Notes under the pieces: model-generated
Told to the model about the DNA's origin: nothing
Databases searched by the model: none
The model's input: the letters and a program-made list of their open reading frames with translations, nothing else
Made by a program: the position numbers and the translations under genes
Source: Bin95 sp965220855
GTDB taxonomy: Bacteria; Pseudomonadota; Alphaproteobacteria; Bin95
NCBI GenBank assembly: GCA_965220855.1
Contig: CBDCQY010000002.1
Span: forward strand, 1-64,000
Direction of reading: 5' to 3'
DNA: 64,000 nucleotides
Shown here: positions 28,005 through 37,367 of the stretch, piece after piece
How positions within the stretch are numbered: the first letter of the stretch is position 1
Layout of the letters: every line of letters begins with the position of its first letter

Positions 28005-31000
28005 ATGGCAAGCGCAAGGCGAAGTCGGGGGTTCACGGCTCTCAAGGTCGAAGGCCGCATACTCCCCCCGGAGTTCCTCCAGACCATTGCCGCACTTGAG
28101 GCACCGCGCCAGACAGGCAGCGACTACGGGCTGTCGAAGTCCCTCGCTATCAAGGAAGAACTCGCCCGGTACTGGCGCATAGCGAGCGACCTCCACGGAC
28201 GCTACACCCAGCGTCGCCCAAGACGCGATCTCCCCGCGCTGCAGGTGGGTGTCGAAGACTGGCTCCTGCGGCTCCTGCGCGAGGTGCTCGGTTACAACGA
28301 CTTGATCTCCGCCAAGAGTGTCGTGCGTGACGATCGCACCTTCCGGTTGACGCACCGCGCCTGTGATGCCGCCGTGCCTCTCCTGCTCGTTACGCACGAC
28401 TTCGATCTCGACAAGGCCGATCCGTGCTTCGGAAACGACGGGCGGCGGCAGGCACCTCACGGCATGATGCAGGAATATCTAAATGCCGAGGACGGTGCGT
28501 TGTGGGGGATGGTCTCCAACGGAACGAAGCTCCGCATTCTGCGCGATAATGCGAGTCTGACCAGACCCGCATACATCGAGGCCGATCTCGACCTTCTCTT
28601 CGCTGAGGAGCTCTACCCGGATTTTGCCGCGCTTTGGCTCTCCGCTCATGCCAGCCGCCTCCGGCCAGCCGATGACAAACCGTCCAACTGCATTATCGAG
28701 TCGTGGCGAAGGAAGGCGCACGAGACCGGCGAGCGCGTCCGGGAGAATTTGCGCGATGGAGTCACCGACGCACTGCGCCAAATCGGCAATGGCTTCCTCC
28801 GGCATTCGTCGAACGCCGAATTGCGCAAGGCCCTCCAATCTGGCGGTCTTTCACCCGACCGCTACTTCCAGCAACTCCTTCGCCTCGTGTATCGCCTGCT
28901 CTTTCTCTTCGCAGTCGAGGAACGAAATCTGCTTCATGTACCGGAGGCCACCGACGAACAGCGCGATGTATACGCCCAAGGCTACGCGCTTTCCCGGCTG
29001 CGCGAACGTGCTCTCCGCCGCCGGCATTACGACCGGAACCAAGATCTATGGAGCGGTCTCCGAATCACCTTCAGGTCGCTCGCAGAAGGGGCGCCCGGCC
29101 TTGGCTTACCTCCTCTCGGTGGGCTCTTCCGAGTCGACCAGTGCCCCGTTCTCGACGATGCGGCCATCGCCAACGAGGACCTGCTCGAAGCCATACGCAG
29201 CCTTGCCTTCTTCCGGTCGGGCGCAAGTCTCGCCCGCATCAACTACAGGGACATGGATACCGAGGAATTGGGTTCGGTTTATGAGAGCCTGCTGGAGCTT
29301 CGGCCCGTCATCAACGTGGATGTCTCGCCTTGGTCGTTTGCCTTCACCAGCGACGGCAAGGGCGAACAGGTCAAAGGATCCGAGCGCAAATTGACCGGGT
29401 CCTACTACACGCCGCCAGCCCTGGTGAGTGAACTCGTCTTGTCAACACTGGAGCCCGTCATTACCCAAGCCGTTGCCTCCCGTCCCGATGATCCCCGTGC
29501 CGCCATACTCGCTCTAAATGTTGTCGATCCGGCGTGTGGCTCAGGTCACTTCCTGCTGGCGGCAGCCCGTCACCTCGCGGACGAGGTCGCCCGTATCGAA
29601 TCGGGTGCCGATACAGCAGACGAAGCCACGCACCAGCACGCGCTGCGCGAGGTGGTGCAGCACTGTATCTACGGTGTCGACCGCAATCCGCTCGCCGTCG
29701 AGCTCTGCAAGACCGCGCTCTGGATGGAGACGATCGAGCCGGGCAAACCGCTCACGTTCCTTGATGCCCACATTCTGCAAGGCAACAGCCTTGTTGGCGT
29801 TCTCGACCCCGGGATCATGGCAGACGGCATTCCAGGCGACGCCTACAAACCGCTGACGGGCGATGACAGGGTCGTTTGCCGAGATCTCAAGAAACGTAAT
29901 CGCCAATCCAACCAGCAGGAACTTTTCGATCAGGTCGCTGTGCTCGAAGTAGCTGTTGCCAGCGTCGATCTCGACGCCATGCCCGAGGACACACTGGACG
30001 ATGTCGAACAGAAGCGTGCCGCTTGGGAAGCTAGGCTTCACGACGCGACCCACGCCCGCGAGACGCTGCGCGCCAATCTCTTCGTGGGGACCTACTTCGC
30101 ACCCAAGACGCGAGCTACATTGGAAATCATACCCCAGACCCAGGATCTGCAACGGATCGGAAGTGGACTGCCGCAACGCCGAAGCGTCGAACGCCTCGTC
30201 GACGATCTGTCCGTCACTCACGACTTCTTTCACTGGCATCTCGCATTCGCCGAAATAATGCAGGATGGCGGCTTCGATGCGGTGCTCGGCAATCCCCCGT
30301 GGGAGCGTCTCAAGCTTCAGGAACAGGAGTTCTTTGCGTCGCGATCTCCAGCAATTGCAAGCGCGCCCAACAAGGCCGCGCGGGACCGCATGATCGCACA
30401 GCTGAATCACGATGATGCTTTGCCCGCAGACAGAGCCCTATATGTGGAATTTCAAACTGCGAAGCGCAAAGCAGAGGCGACCAGTCTATATGCGAGAACT
30501 GGTGGGCGCTTTCCGATGACTGGTGTTGGAGACGTGAACACCTATGCAGTGTTCGCAGAGGCATTTCTGCAACTTTTAAAGCCGAGCGGACGCGCTGGCT
30601 TGATCGTCCCTACTGGCATCGCGACCGACAACTCCACAAAGGCTTACTTCGACCATATCGTTAGCCGACAGCATATCGTCAGTCTATTCGACTTCGAAAA
30701 TCGGGAGAAGGTCTTCCCAGGCATCGATAGTCGCATCAAATTCTGTCTATTGACCTTGAGTGGTAGGGATGGCGCGATTCCCAAAGCCGAATTTGCTTTC
30801 TTTCTGCATCAGGCAGAGCAACCAAAAGAAACCGAGCGGCGTTTCACCCTGTCTGCAGGCGACTTCTCGCTATTCAATCCCAACACACGAACTTGCCCGA
30901 TATTTCGAACGCGACGCGATATGGAGATCGCCCGCAAGATGTATCAGAAGGCAGGCATTTTCTGGAAGGAAGCCAACGATACCCAGCCAGAAGAGAACCC

Positions 31001-32396
31001 GTGGGGAATTTCGTTCCAAAGGATGTTTGATATGTCCAATGACTCTGGACTGTTCAAGACTCGCCAGCAGATGGAGGAAGATGGCTGGGAACTCGACGGC
31101 AATGTCTTTGAGCGTGATGGGGACCGATACCTGCCTTTATACGAGGCCAAGCTATTTCATCAGTATGACCACAGGTTCGCTACCTTCGAGAGTGTCTCAC
31201 ACCGAGATATTAAGAATGGCAATGCTCGTTCCATGACAGCGAGCGAAAAATCGGACTCGGGAATTGTCGCTATTCCGCGCTACTGGGTCGCGGAAAAAGA
31301 AGTGGTGGAAAGAATTGACAAAGGCGTAGAGATTACACAGCTCTTGCCGAGCCGAGCCGAGCCGAGCCGAGCCGAGCCGAGCCGAGCCGAGCCGAGCCGA
31401 GCCGAGCCGAGCCGAGCCGAGCCGAGCCGAGCCGAGCCGAGCCGAGCCGAGCCGAGCCGAGCCGAGCCGAGCCGAGCCGAGCCGAGCCGAGCCGAGCTAT
31501 CATACTGGAAGAGCTCACGGAGATTGCTCGCAGCTTGCTCTCCGGGCAATTGCACGGGCTACCGACGAGAGAACGGGGATCGGCACCATGATTCCTATCA
31601 TGGGACTTGGCAATTCGGGAGTAGCAGTTTTCGTTGGCTCCTCGTGTTTCGAGACATTTCGAGCCCGACAAACCAGCGGACCGCGATACTTGCAGTTGTC
31701 CGGAGTACAGCTGTGAACAATAAAGCGCCTCTGCTGAAGGTTGACTACAAGAGTTGGCTTCAGGCTTTCCGAGGAATCACCAATTCAACAAACGAGAGAA
31801 CTTTTCTTGCCGCCAATTTACCGAATGGCGCCGCGGGGAACAGTGCGCCCATTATTGATTATAGGAATGCCCGGGCCGTTGCATCCGCTTTGGTGCTTTC
31901 CAACATGAATAGTCTTCCGCTCGACTGGGCAGCTCGCTTTTCGGTCGGCGGCGTCAATATGAATTTTTTCATCGTAAAGCAGCTGCCGATTCTGCCTCCA
32001 GAGACCTACTTGACGGAAAATATTCGCGGTGAGCCCTGGGCTCAATTAATTGTTCCCCGCGTCTTGGAGCTGACCTACACAGCTAGAGAGATGGAGGGCT
32101 TCGCTAAAGATCTCGGTTATGACGGCCCGCCATTTGTCTGGAATGAAATGCACCGCCATTGTCTTCGAAGCGAGTTGGACGCCATCTTCGCCCACATGTA
32201 CGGACTTAGCCGCGTCGATCTTGAGTGGATTCTCGATGCCGCTCTGCCGAGCTCATCTTTCCCGTCCCTAAAACAAAACGAAATGAAAGAGTTCGGGGAG
32301 TATCGTACGCAGCGTCTTGTGCTCCTAGCGTACGACCTATTGGAGAGCGGAGAGGTCCTGGACCTTTATCGCGATGCACGTCGGAAGCCCCTTTAG
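28005..32396 (+). CDS. N6-adenine DNA methyltransferase (DrmMI/PglX-like) with phase-variable repeat
   Basis: A 1463-residue gamma-class methyltransferase. SYYTPPALV is near residue 466, the AdoMet motif DPACGSGHFLLAA begins at 508 and the catalytic motif NPPW is at 763-766. Eco57I/DISARM-type C-terminal landmarks follow: IPRYWVAEKEV (about 1090), WLLVFRDISSPTNQRT (about 1210), WLQAFRGITNSTNERT (about 1250) and MNFFIVKQLPILPP (about 1320). The enzyme should mark host DNA against the two helicases. Residues 1115-1164 are ten PSRAE repeats encoded by 30 GCCGA units, so only repeat counts that keep the frame yield the full C-terminus. The part after NPPW is AT-richer, typical of a target-recognition region exchanged between strains. 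The gene is convergent with traI. Confidence 0.9.
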   Translation: MASARRSRGFTALKVEGRILPPEFLQTIAALEAPRQTGSDYGLSKSLAIKEELARYWRIASDLHGRYTQRRPRRDLPALQVGVEDWLLRLLREVLGYNDLISAKSVVRDDRTFRLTHRACDAAVPLLLVTHDFDLDKADPCFGNDGRRQAPHGMMQEYLNAEDGALWGMVSNGTKLRILRDNASLTRPAYIEADLDLLFAEELYPDFAALWLSAHASRLRPADDKPSNCIIESWRRKAHETGERVRENLRDGVTDALRQIGNGFLRHSSNAELRKALQSGGLSPDRYFQQLLRLVYRLLFLFAVEERNLLHVPEATDEQRDVYAQGYALSRLRERALRRRHYDRNQDLWSGLRITFRSLAEGAPGLGLPPLGGLFRVDQCPVLDDAAIANEDLLEAIRSLAFFRSGASLARINYRDMDTEELGSVYESLLELRPVINVDVSPWSFAFTSDGKGEQVKGSERKLTGSYYTPPALVSELVLSTLEPVITQAVASRPDDPRAAILALNVVDPACGSGHFLLAAARHLADEVARIESGADTADEATHQHALREVVQHCIYGVDRNPLAVELCKTALWMETIEPGKPLTFLDAHILQGNSLVGVLDPGIMADGIPGDAYKPLTGDDRVVCRDLKKRNRQSNQQELFDQVAVLEVAVASVDLDAMPEDTLDDVEQKRAAWEARLHDATHARETLRANLFVGTYFAPKTRATLEIIPQTQDLQRIGSGLPQRRSVERLVDDLSVTHDFFHWHLAFAEIMQDGGFDAVLGNPPWERLKLQEQEFFASRSPAIASAPNKAARDRMIAQLNHDDALPADRALYVEFQTAKRKAEATSLYARTGGRFPMTGVGDVNTYAVFAEAFLQLLKPSGRAGLIVPTGIATDNSTKAYFDHIVSRQHIVSLFDFENREKVFPGIDSRIKFCLLTLSGRDGAIPKAEFAFFLHQAEQPKETERRFTLSAGDFSLFNPNTRTCPIFRTRRDMEIARKMYQKAGIFWKEANDTQPEENPWGISFQRMFDMSNDSGLFKTRQQMEEDGWELDGNVFERDGDRYLPLYEAKLFHQYDHRFATFESVSHRDIKNGNARSMTASEKSDSGIVAIPRYWVAEKEVVERIDKGVEITQLLPSRAEPSRAEPSRAEPSRAEPSRAEPSRAEPSRAEPSRAEPSRAEPSRAELSYWKSSRRLLAACSPGNCTGYRRENGDRHHDSYHGTWQFGSSSFRWLLVFRDISSPTNQRTAILAVVRSTAVNNKAPLLKVDYKSWLQAFRGITNSTNERTFLAANLPNGAAGNSAPIIDYRNARAVASALVLSNMNSLPLDWAARFSVGGVNMNFFIVKQLPILPPETYLTENIRGEPWAQLIVPRVLELTYTAREMEGFAKDLGYDGPPFVWNEMHRHCLRSELDAIFAHMYGLSRVDLEWILDAALPSSSFPSLKQNEMKEFGEYRTQRLVLLAYDLLESGEVLDLYRDARRKPL
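31346..31495 (+). repeat. Perfect pentanucleotide tract, 30 x GCCGA
   Basis: 150 bases of uninterrupted 5-bp repeat inside the methyltransferase gene. Since 5 is not a multiple of 3, gain or loss of one unit changes the frame. With 30 units the gene reads through to 32396. With 29 or 32 units the reading ends at the TGA at 31589; with 28 or 31 units it ends at the TGA at 31714. Such tracts in other bacterial methyltransferases act as on/off switches. Confidence 0.97.
31531..31851 (+). repeat. Three related copies of the FRDI/ERT motif segment, the first out of frame
   Basis: Copy A (31531 onward) reads LALRAIARATDERTGIG and GTMIPIMGLGNSG, but only in the frame used with 28 or 31 GCCGA units. 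Copy B (31632 onward) reads WLLVFRDISSPTNQRTAILA and copy C (31752 onward) WLQAFRGITNSTNERTFLAA, both in the 30-unit frame. B and C are 120 bases apart; A and B are 101 apart, which is not a multiple of three. The copies align in protein but are diverged in DNA. Confidence 0.75.
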
Positions 32397-32508
32397 AACA
32401 TGGCGTTGGCTCATTTCGCCTCATTCCGGCTCATTGAAGAAACCCGCGGCCCTCATTTCGCTACGGTGATCGCGAGGCTTGGGGAACGGACGGCGTCGAC
32501 GGCTCCAT

Positions 32509-35442
32509 TCATAATCCCAGATCCATGTCTCTGCCGCGCCCACGCTCGTGCATCGGCGACTCAGGCTCCTTCGTCGGCGACGATGCGCTCGTTCGGTCGA
32601 TCCCGGTATTCGTCTCTTTCCCTTGAGCCGGCTGGCGGTCGACGCCTAGCCCAGCATCCTTTGCCTTGTCCGCCCTCTCCGGCTCTGCCTTGCCAATCCC
32701 CTCCAGCGCCGCCATACGCTCACCGGTGGCCGCTTCAAGCTGCTCCCGCAGCGCCTTTGCGTCGTCGGTCACCAGCTCGGCCCGGTCCCGGGCCCGGCTG
32801 ATCTCGACATAGAAGCTCTTCTGTGTGGTCAGATGCGGATGGTTGGCTTCCATGGCGGCAATCACGTTGTCCACCGTGCGGCCCTGGAAGGCGTGGACGG
32901 TGGAGGCCCAGGCGTGGTCGAGGTGGCGGAGTTGCGGGTCGCCCCGGTTCAGGTCCAGCTTGCGCCCGTCCTCCAGGCGGAACGTCACGCGCCCTCCCTC
33001 GACCGCAACCACTTCGGCGGTGCGGCTGTTGACCAGGCCGAGGGCCTTGTCGTTGCGGGTCCAGCGGATGCGGTCGCCGGCGCGGAGTTCGATCGCGTCT
33101 GTTCCATAGACCTCGCTGCCGCCCTTGCTCCCGGCGATCTCGCCCGGCTTCCAGCGCACGGTTCCGTCCTCGCCGTCGTGGAGCAGTACCTCGCGGTTCC
33201 GGTGATCGACCCGGACCACGCGGCGTTCGTCGCCCTTCTCGACGCCGATCCGCTTGTAGGGCCGGTGGAAGGCGACGACATCGCCGGCCGTGTAGTTGGC
33301 CGCGAGCGCCTTCTCGGCGTTGGTGTAGCCCTTCGAGACCAGTTGTTCGCCTCCGAACACCGGGCCATGGATGCGGCCCTCGCGGGCGAGGCGCTCGCGG
33401 ATGTGGTCGTTGACGGCTTGGCGGAGTTTGTGGCTCGGCGCCATGACGCCGGTGTTCTCCCGGGCTTCCGGCGAGAGCGCCAGCCAGCGCGCGGCGACGG
33501 CGCCGGCGATATTGTCGGCCTTCACCTCGGCGACATTGCCTCCGAGCTTCTCGAACGCCTTGGCGATCTCGCCTGCGAGGCTCGCCTCGACGGCGGCTTT
33601 CAGCTCGGGATCGCGCTGGCGCATGATCTCGTCCATGACGGCGGTCTTCATGCCGGCGGCCTGGAGCTGGGCGAAGGGCTTGCCGGCATCGACCGCATCG
33701 AGCTGTTTGGCGTCGCCGACCAGCACCACGCGCGGAATGCGCAGGACATTGGCGATCCGGAGCAGATCGCGGGCCTGGACCGTCGAGGCGAGCGAGCCTT
33801 CGTCCACCACCAGCACGGTTCGGGCGAACGCGCCGCGCATCGCCTTCAGGCCCTTCTTCGAGAGGCGGTCTTCGGCAACGCCCGCATTGCGGGCAAGGAA
33901 GAGTTGCAGCGTCTCGCTCTGAATGCCGGCCTCATTGCCGAGCGTCCTTGCGGCCGAGGCCGAGGGGGCGAGACCGGCGAGGCGGTAGCCGCGCTTGGCG
34001 GCGAGGCTGCGGAAGCGGTTCAGCATCGCGGTCTTGCCGGTCCCTGCATAGCCCTGGACGCCGACCACCCGATCCCTGGCGCCCAGGATCAGCTTCACCG
34101 CTTCCCGTTGACCTTGGGTGAGCGGTCCCCGGTGGATATGCGCCTGCGCCATCCAGCCGCGCATGACCGGCCGGGCGCGATCCTGTCCGTCCCGCATCAG
34201 GCCGATGGTCTCGCGCTCGTCGGCGAGCGCCCGGTCGGTGGTCAGGCCGTCGCCGGTGTGGAACGCCGGCGCGGCATGGAGCCTTCCCTCACCCTGCAGG
34301 GCGTCCACCGCGCGCTCCGCCGCGTGGATGCCGATTTCGCCGGGCTGCCAGGCGAGCGCGGCCGTCAGCAGATCGGCGCGGGAGAACACCGCCTCGCGCT
34401 CGGAGAGATGATCGACCGCCCAGGCGACCGCTTCGGCCGCCGGGCCCTTCGTCGCCGCACTCGGCTCCGGCCCCTCCAGCTTCGGTAACCCTTGTGGAGT
34501 CCGGTCGGCGGTCTCCCGCGAGCGGGCATCGGCCGTGAGCGCCTTTGCGTCGAACCCCAGTGCGGCCGCCTGGCGCTGCCAGTTCTCGCGCAGCGCCGAC
34601 TTGTCGACATCGCGCTTGTGCGCGCGGGTCATCAGAGCCGCGCGTTCGGCCAGGCGCGGGTTCGCCGCCGTGCCGTCGGCGCCGCGTTCGGCGACCGCCG
34701 CCTCGATCTCGGCGCGCCTTGTCGAGAAGGCCTCGACGGTCTCGCGGGACACGCCGGCGATCTCGAAGCGCCCGTCGGCGTGGCTCTTCTCGATCCGGTA
34801 GCCGAGCCCGCCGAGTTCTTGCGCGAGTTCGTTGCGGTAGAGCATGCCGATCAGCTTCTGGCGGTGGTAGAGCGCCTCGTTGGCCATGGTCCGCCACTTG
34901 TCGTCCTCGCCGCGCACCATGTTGGCGAGCACCGCATGGGTGTGCAGCTGGGGATCGAGATTGCGGGAGGTGTCGTGCCGAAAGGTGGCGGCGACGATCT
35001 TCTGACCGCCGGCGCGGATCATGCGGCCGGTCTCGGGATCGCGCATCCGGGTCTCGACGACGTTGCGTTCGATCCAGTCGAGGGTGCGCTGCACCGCCCG
35101 GTCATGGGCTTCGACGACGCGGTCGTCACCGCCGACCAGGGCGGCGAGCGACACCGATTTTGGGGCGGAGAAGGTGAGGTCGCGGCCGGGACGGTGGAGG
35201 CGGTTGCCGTCCCCGTCGAGGCGCCCGAGCCGGACGCCGCTGCCGTCGGGCACCTCGCCTTCGAGAACGGATTGGAAGGTCGCCGGATCGACGGGTCCCT
35301 GGAGGCCGAGTTCGGCAGCGCCCCGGCCTTGCCAGGCGCTTTGCATCCGGTGTTCCGGATCGTCCTTCGCGTAGTAGCCGTCCCGCTCGTAATAGGAGAC
35401 GCCCTGGGAGGGCGAGGCGATGGCGCCGATGGAGACGACCAT
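32509..35442 (-). CDS. traI: MobF-family relaxase/helicase TraI
   Basis: The 977-residue product, the size of TrwC, nicks oriT, pilots the strand into the recipient and unwinds the plasmid. The N-terminal relaxase has the tyrosine region SYYERDGYYAKDD (residues about 15-27) and the metal-binding histidines in HDTSRNLDPQLHTHAVLANM (about 153-172). The helicase half has Walker A GYAGTGKT (about 465), VLVVDEGSLAS, and motif VI-like STVHAFQGRTVDNV. The start at 35442 overlaps the traD stop (ATGA); the long open frame upstream is a shadow of traD. Its 3' end converges on the defence operon with 112 bases between. Confidence 0.95.
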   Translation of the reverse strand: MVVSIGAIASPSQGVSYYERDGYYAKDDPEHRMQSAWQGRGAAELGLQGPVDPATFQSVLEGEVPDGSGVRLGRLDGDGNRLHRPGRDLTFSAPKSVSLAALVGGDDRVVEAHDRAVQRTLDWIERNVVETRMRDPETGRMIRAGGQKIVAATFRHDTSRNLDPQLHTHAVLANMVRGEDDKWRTMANEALYHRQKLIGMLYRNELAQELGGLGYRIEKSHADGRFEIAGVSRETVEAFSTRRAEIEAAVAERGADGTAANPRLAERAALMTRAHKRDVDKSALRENWQRQAAALGFDAKALTADARSRETADRTPQGLPKLEGPEPSAATKGPAAEAVAWAVDHLSEREAVFSRADLLTAALAWQPGEIGIHAAERAVDALQGEGRLHAAPAFHTGDGLTTDRALADERETIGLMRDGQDRARPVMRGWMAQAHIHRGPLTQGQREAVKLILGARDRVVGVQGYAGTGKTAMLNRFRSLAAKRGYRLAGLAPSASAARTLGNEAGIQSETLQLFLARNAGVAEDRLSKKGLKAMRGAFARTVLVVDEGSLASTVQARDLLRIANVLRIPRVVLVGDAKQLDAVDAGKPFAQLQAAGMKTAVMDEIMRQRDPELKAAVEASLAGEIAKAFEKLGGNVAEVKADNIAGAVAARWLALSPEARENTGVMAPSHKLRQAVNDHIRERLAREGRIHGPVFGGEQLVSKGYTNAEKALAANYTAGDVVAFHRPYKRIGVEKGDERRVVRVDHRNREVLLHDGEDGTVRWKPGEIAGSKGGSEVYGTDAIELRAGDRIRWTRNDKALGLVNSRTAEVVAVEGGRVTFRLEDGRKLDLNRGDPQLRHLDHAWASTVHAFQGRTVDNVIAAMEANHPHLTTQKSFYVEISRARDRAELVTDDAKALREQLEAATGERMAALEGIGKAEPERADKAKDAGLGVDRQPAQGKETNTGIDRTSASSPTKEPESPMHERGRGRDMDLGL

Positions 35443-37337
35443 CAGAGCCAGTCGCTCTCGGAAGGTTCGCCGGCGTCTGGCGGATTCTTGCGCGGCGCCG
35501 GACTTTCTTTCGGTGCTACCGGTTCCCCGGCGTCGAGGGGAAGCTCGGGCTGCACCGTCTCGGCTTCCTCCGGCGCCATGCCGGCACGGGCCGCCTCGGT
35601 CCTCGCTACGAACCGCTCCGCCACCATGGGCCTGTGCACGTAGCGGAGCGCGATGCGGGCGACCGGCAGCGGGCCGGGGAAGCGGAGATAGCCATGCAGG
35701 TTTTCCAGTCGCATGATCTCCGAGGCGAGCGCCAGCGGGCGCAGTTCGCGCCGGGGCGTCAGCGAGACGCCGTCGCGGATGGTGTTGGCGCCGTAGGAGA
35801 AGCCTTCGGCGACATCCTCGACCTCGCTCCGGCCGAGGCAGTCGGCCGACCACTGGGCGGTGTCGCGGTCGGGCGCGGCGAGTACCACGCGGGTGCCGCA
35901 GAGGCCGGAGATGGTCTCGGCGCCGTTGCGCCCATAGAGGTCGCGGAGCGCCGAGACGGTCTGCACACCGAGCAGGAAGCAGCCGCCGAATTGGCGCGAT
36001 TCTGCGAGCCCCGGCTGCAGCGAGGGGACCTGGTGGAGGGTCGGCAGCTCGTCGAGGACGATCCAGATGCGCCTGCCATCCGCCTGTTCGAGGGAGAGCA
36101 GCGCATTGACCGCGATCTCCAGCCAGGTCGAGATCAGGCCGCGCAGACTGGCATGCTGGTCGCCGCGCGAAGTGAGGAAGAGGAACCCGTCGCGATCTTC
36201 GTCGGAGATCCACTCGCGGATCGAGAAGGCGCGGCCGGTATCGGGCAGGAGTTCGAGCGCGCCGATATTGGCGGTGAGCATGGCCCGCACGGAGAGCGCG
36301 GTCTTCGGGTTCTCGGGGTCGACGATCGACTGGGCGACGGTGCCCTCCATGGCTTCGGCGAGCGCCGTCAGCTCGGTCTTCAGCAGATGTTCGACCAGCA
36401 CCCGGTTGCGGGTCTCGCCCTTCTTCCAGAGCACGCCGGCGCCGTTGGCGAAGAGCTGGCGCGCGGCGGTGACCCAGAAGGGATCGACGGTGTCCTTCTG
36501 CTGCGGGATGAGGGCGGCGGCCATCATGTCGAAGTCGCGCGAGGTGCGGGCTTCGAGGAAGGGCGACCAGCGGGGCGCCCGGGCGTCGAGCGAGTTGAGC
36601 AGTGTGTCGCGGTCGGGATCGAAGAAGGCGCGGGTATAGGTCCCCATCTTGTCGTAGAGGACGCAGCGCTCGCCGCGGGCGCGGATCTGGGCGACCAGGT
36701 CGGAGATCAGCACGGTCTTGCCGGAACCGGTGGTGCCGGAGACGATGCTGTGCTGGGTCTCGGTGCGCTCGGGATAGGGCACGCCGGCGATGCGATAGGG
36801 GGCGGGTTCTGCCGAGAGCGAGAGCGCCGCCGCGAGGCGCTTGCGGGCCGGTTGCACGCGGCGCGCGAGTTCCCTGGCGCTGGCGAGTTCGGCGCCCCGC
36901 AGGTGGCGTCCCCGGTTCAACTGCCAGCCGCGATACCAGAAGAGCGCGATGAACAGCAGGATCACCGCCACCGAGGCCTTGGCGCCGAGCAGCGCGCTGG
37001 CGAGCACCTCGTCCTTGAGGCGTTCGCGCACCGCGAGCGCCCGGGGCGAGGCGGCGATCTCGGCGACGGTCATGACGGCGGTCGAACCGTCGCCGAGGCG
37101 CACCTCCTGGCGCGCGGTCTCGCGATAGCCGATGGCGAGCTTGGCCTCGGCGACCGTCACCATCGAGGCGGCATACCACTCATAGCCGGTGCTGTGCGTC
37201 CAGACATGCCAGGCGGGAACGGCAACCACGGCGGCGGCGGCGAGGAAAAGGCCGGCGCGCAGCAGCTGCCCCCACATGCGGAAGGCATGGAAGACGGTCT
37301 GGCCGCCGCGCAGCGTGCTGGAGCCGAGCGCCCTCAT
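35442..37337 (-). CDS. traD: Type IV coupling protein TraD
   Basis: A 631-residue hexameric ATPase that links the relaxosome to the secretion channel. Two N-terminal membrane segments are seen at about residues 24-45 and 117-137 (VAVILLFIALFWYRGW). Walker A SGTTGSGKTVL lies near 199-209 and Walker B IWIVLDELPTL near 422-432. The C-terminal tail is Pro/Glu-rich and acidic, as in TraD. The gene overlaps traI by one base and follows the second ssb by 30 bases, so ssb, traD and traI likely form one unit. Confidence 0.94.
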   Translation of the reverse strand: MRALGSSTLRGGQTVFHAFRMWGQLLRAGLFLAAAAVVAVPAWHVWTHSTGYEWYAASMVTVAEAKLAIGYRETARQEVRLGDGSTAVMTVAEIAASPRALAVRERLKDEVLASALLGAKASVAVILLFIALFWYRGWQLNRGRHLRGAELASARELARRVQPARKRLAAALSLSAEPAPYRIAGVPYPERTETQHSIVSGTTGSGKTVLISDLVAQIRARGERCVLYDKMGTYTRAFFDPDRDTLLNSLDARAPRWSPFLEARTSRDFDMMAAALIPQQKDTVDPFWVTAARQLFANGAGVLWKKGETRNRVLVEHLLKTELTALAEAMEGTVAQSIVDPENPKTALSVRAMLTANIGALELLPDTGRAFSIREWISDEDRDGFLFLTSRGDQHASLRGLISTWLEIAVNALLSLEQADGRRIWIVLDELPTLHQVPSLQPGLAESRQFGGCFLLGVQTVSALRDLYGRNGAETISGLCGTRVVLAAPDRDTAQWSADCLGRSEVEDVAEGFSYGANTIRDGVSLTPRRELRPLALASEIMRLENLHGYLRFPGPLPVARIALRYVHRPMVAERFVARTEAARAGMAPEEAETVQPELPLDAGEPVAPKESPAPRKNPPDAGEPSESDWL

Positions 37338-37367
37338 CGACCCTCTTCCCCAGGCAGCGCTGCGAGG

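Noticed and set aside
31346..31495. CRISPR-like array
   Set aside because: The 5-bp units are contiguous with no spacers; this is a simple-sequence tract.
31280..31671. Minus-strand frames with ARLGS repeats
   Set aside because: These are the reverse reading of the GCCGA tract and have no independent support.
19860..32396. Calling the operon Druantia outright
   Set aside because: The DUF1998 helicase resembles DruE in size and domains, but the SNF2 helicase and PglX-like methyltransferase fit DISARM class 1 better; without a search I left it as DISARM-like.
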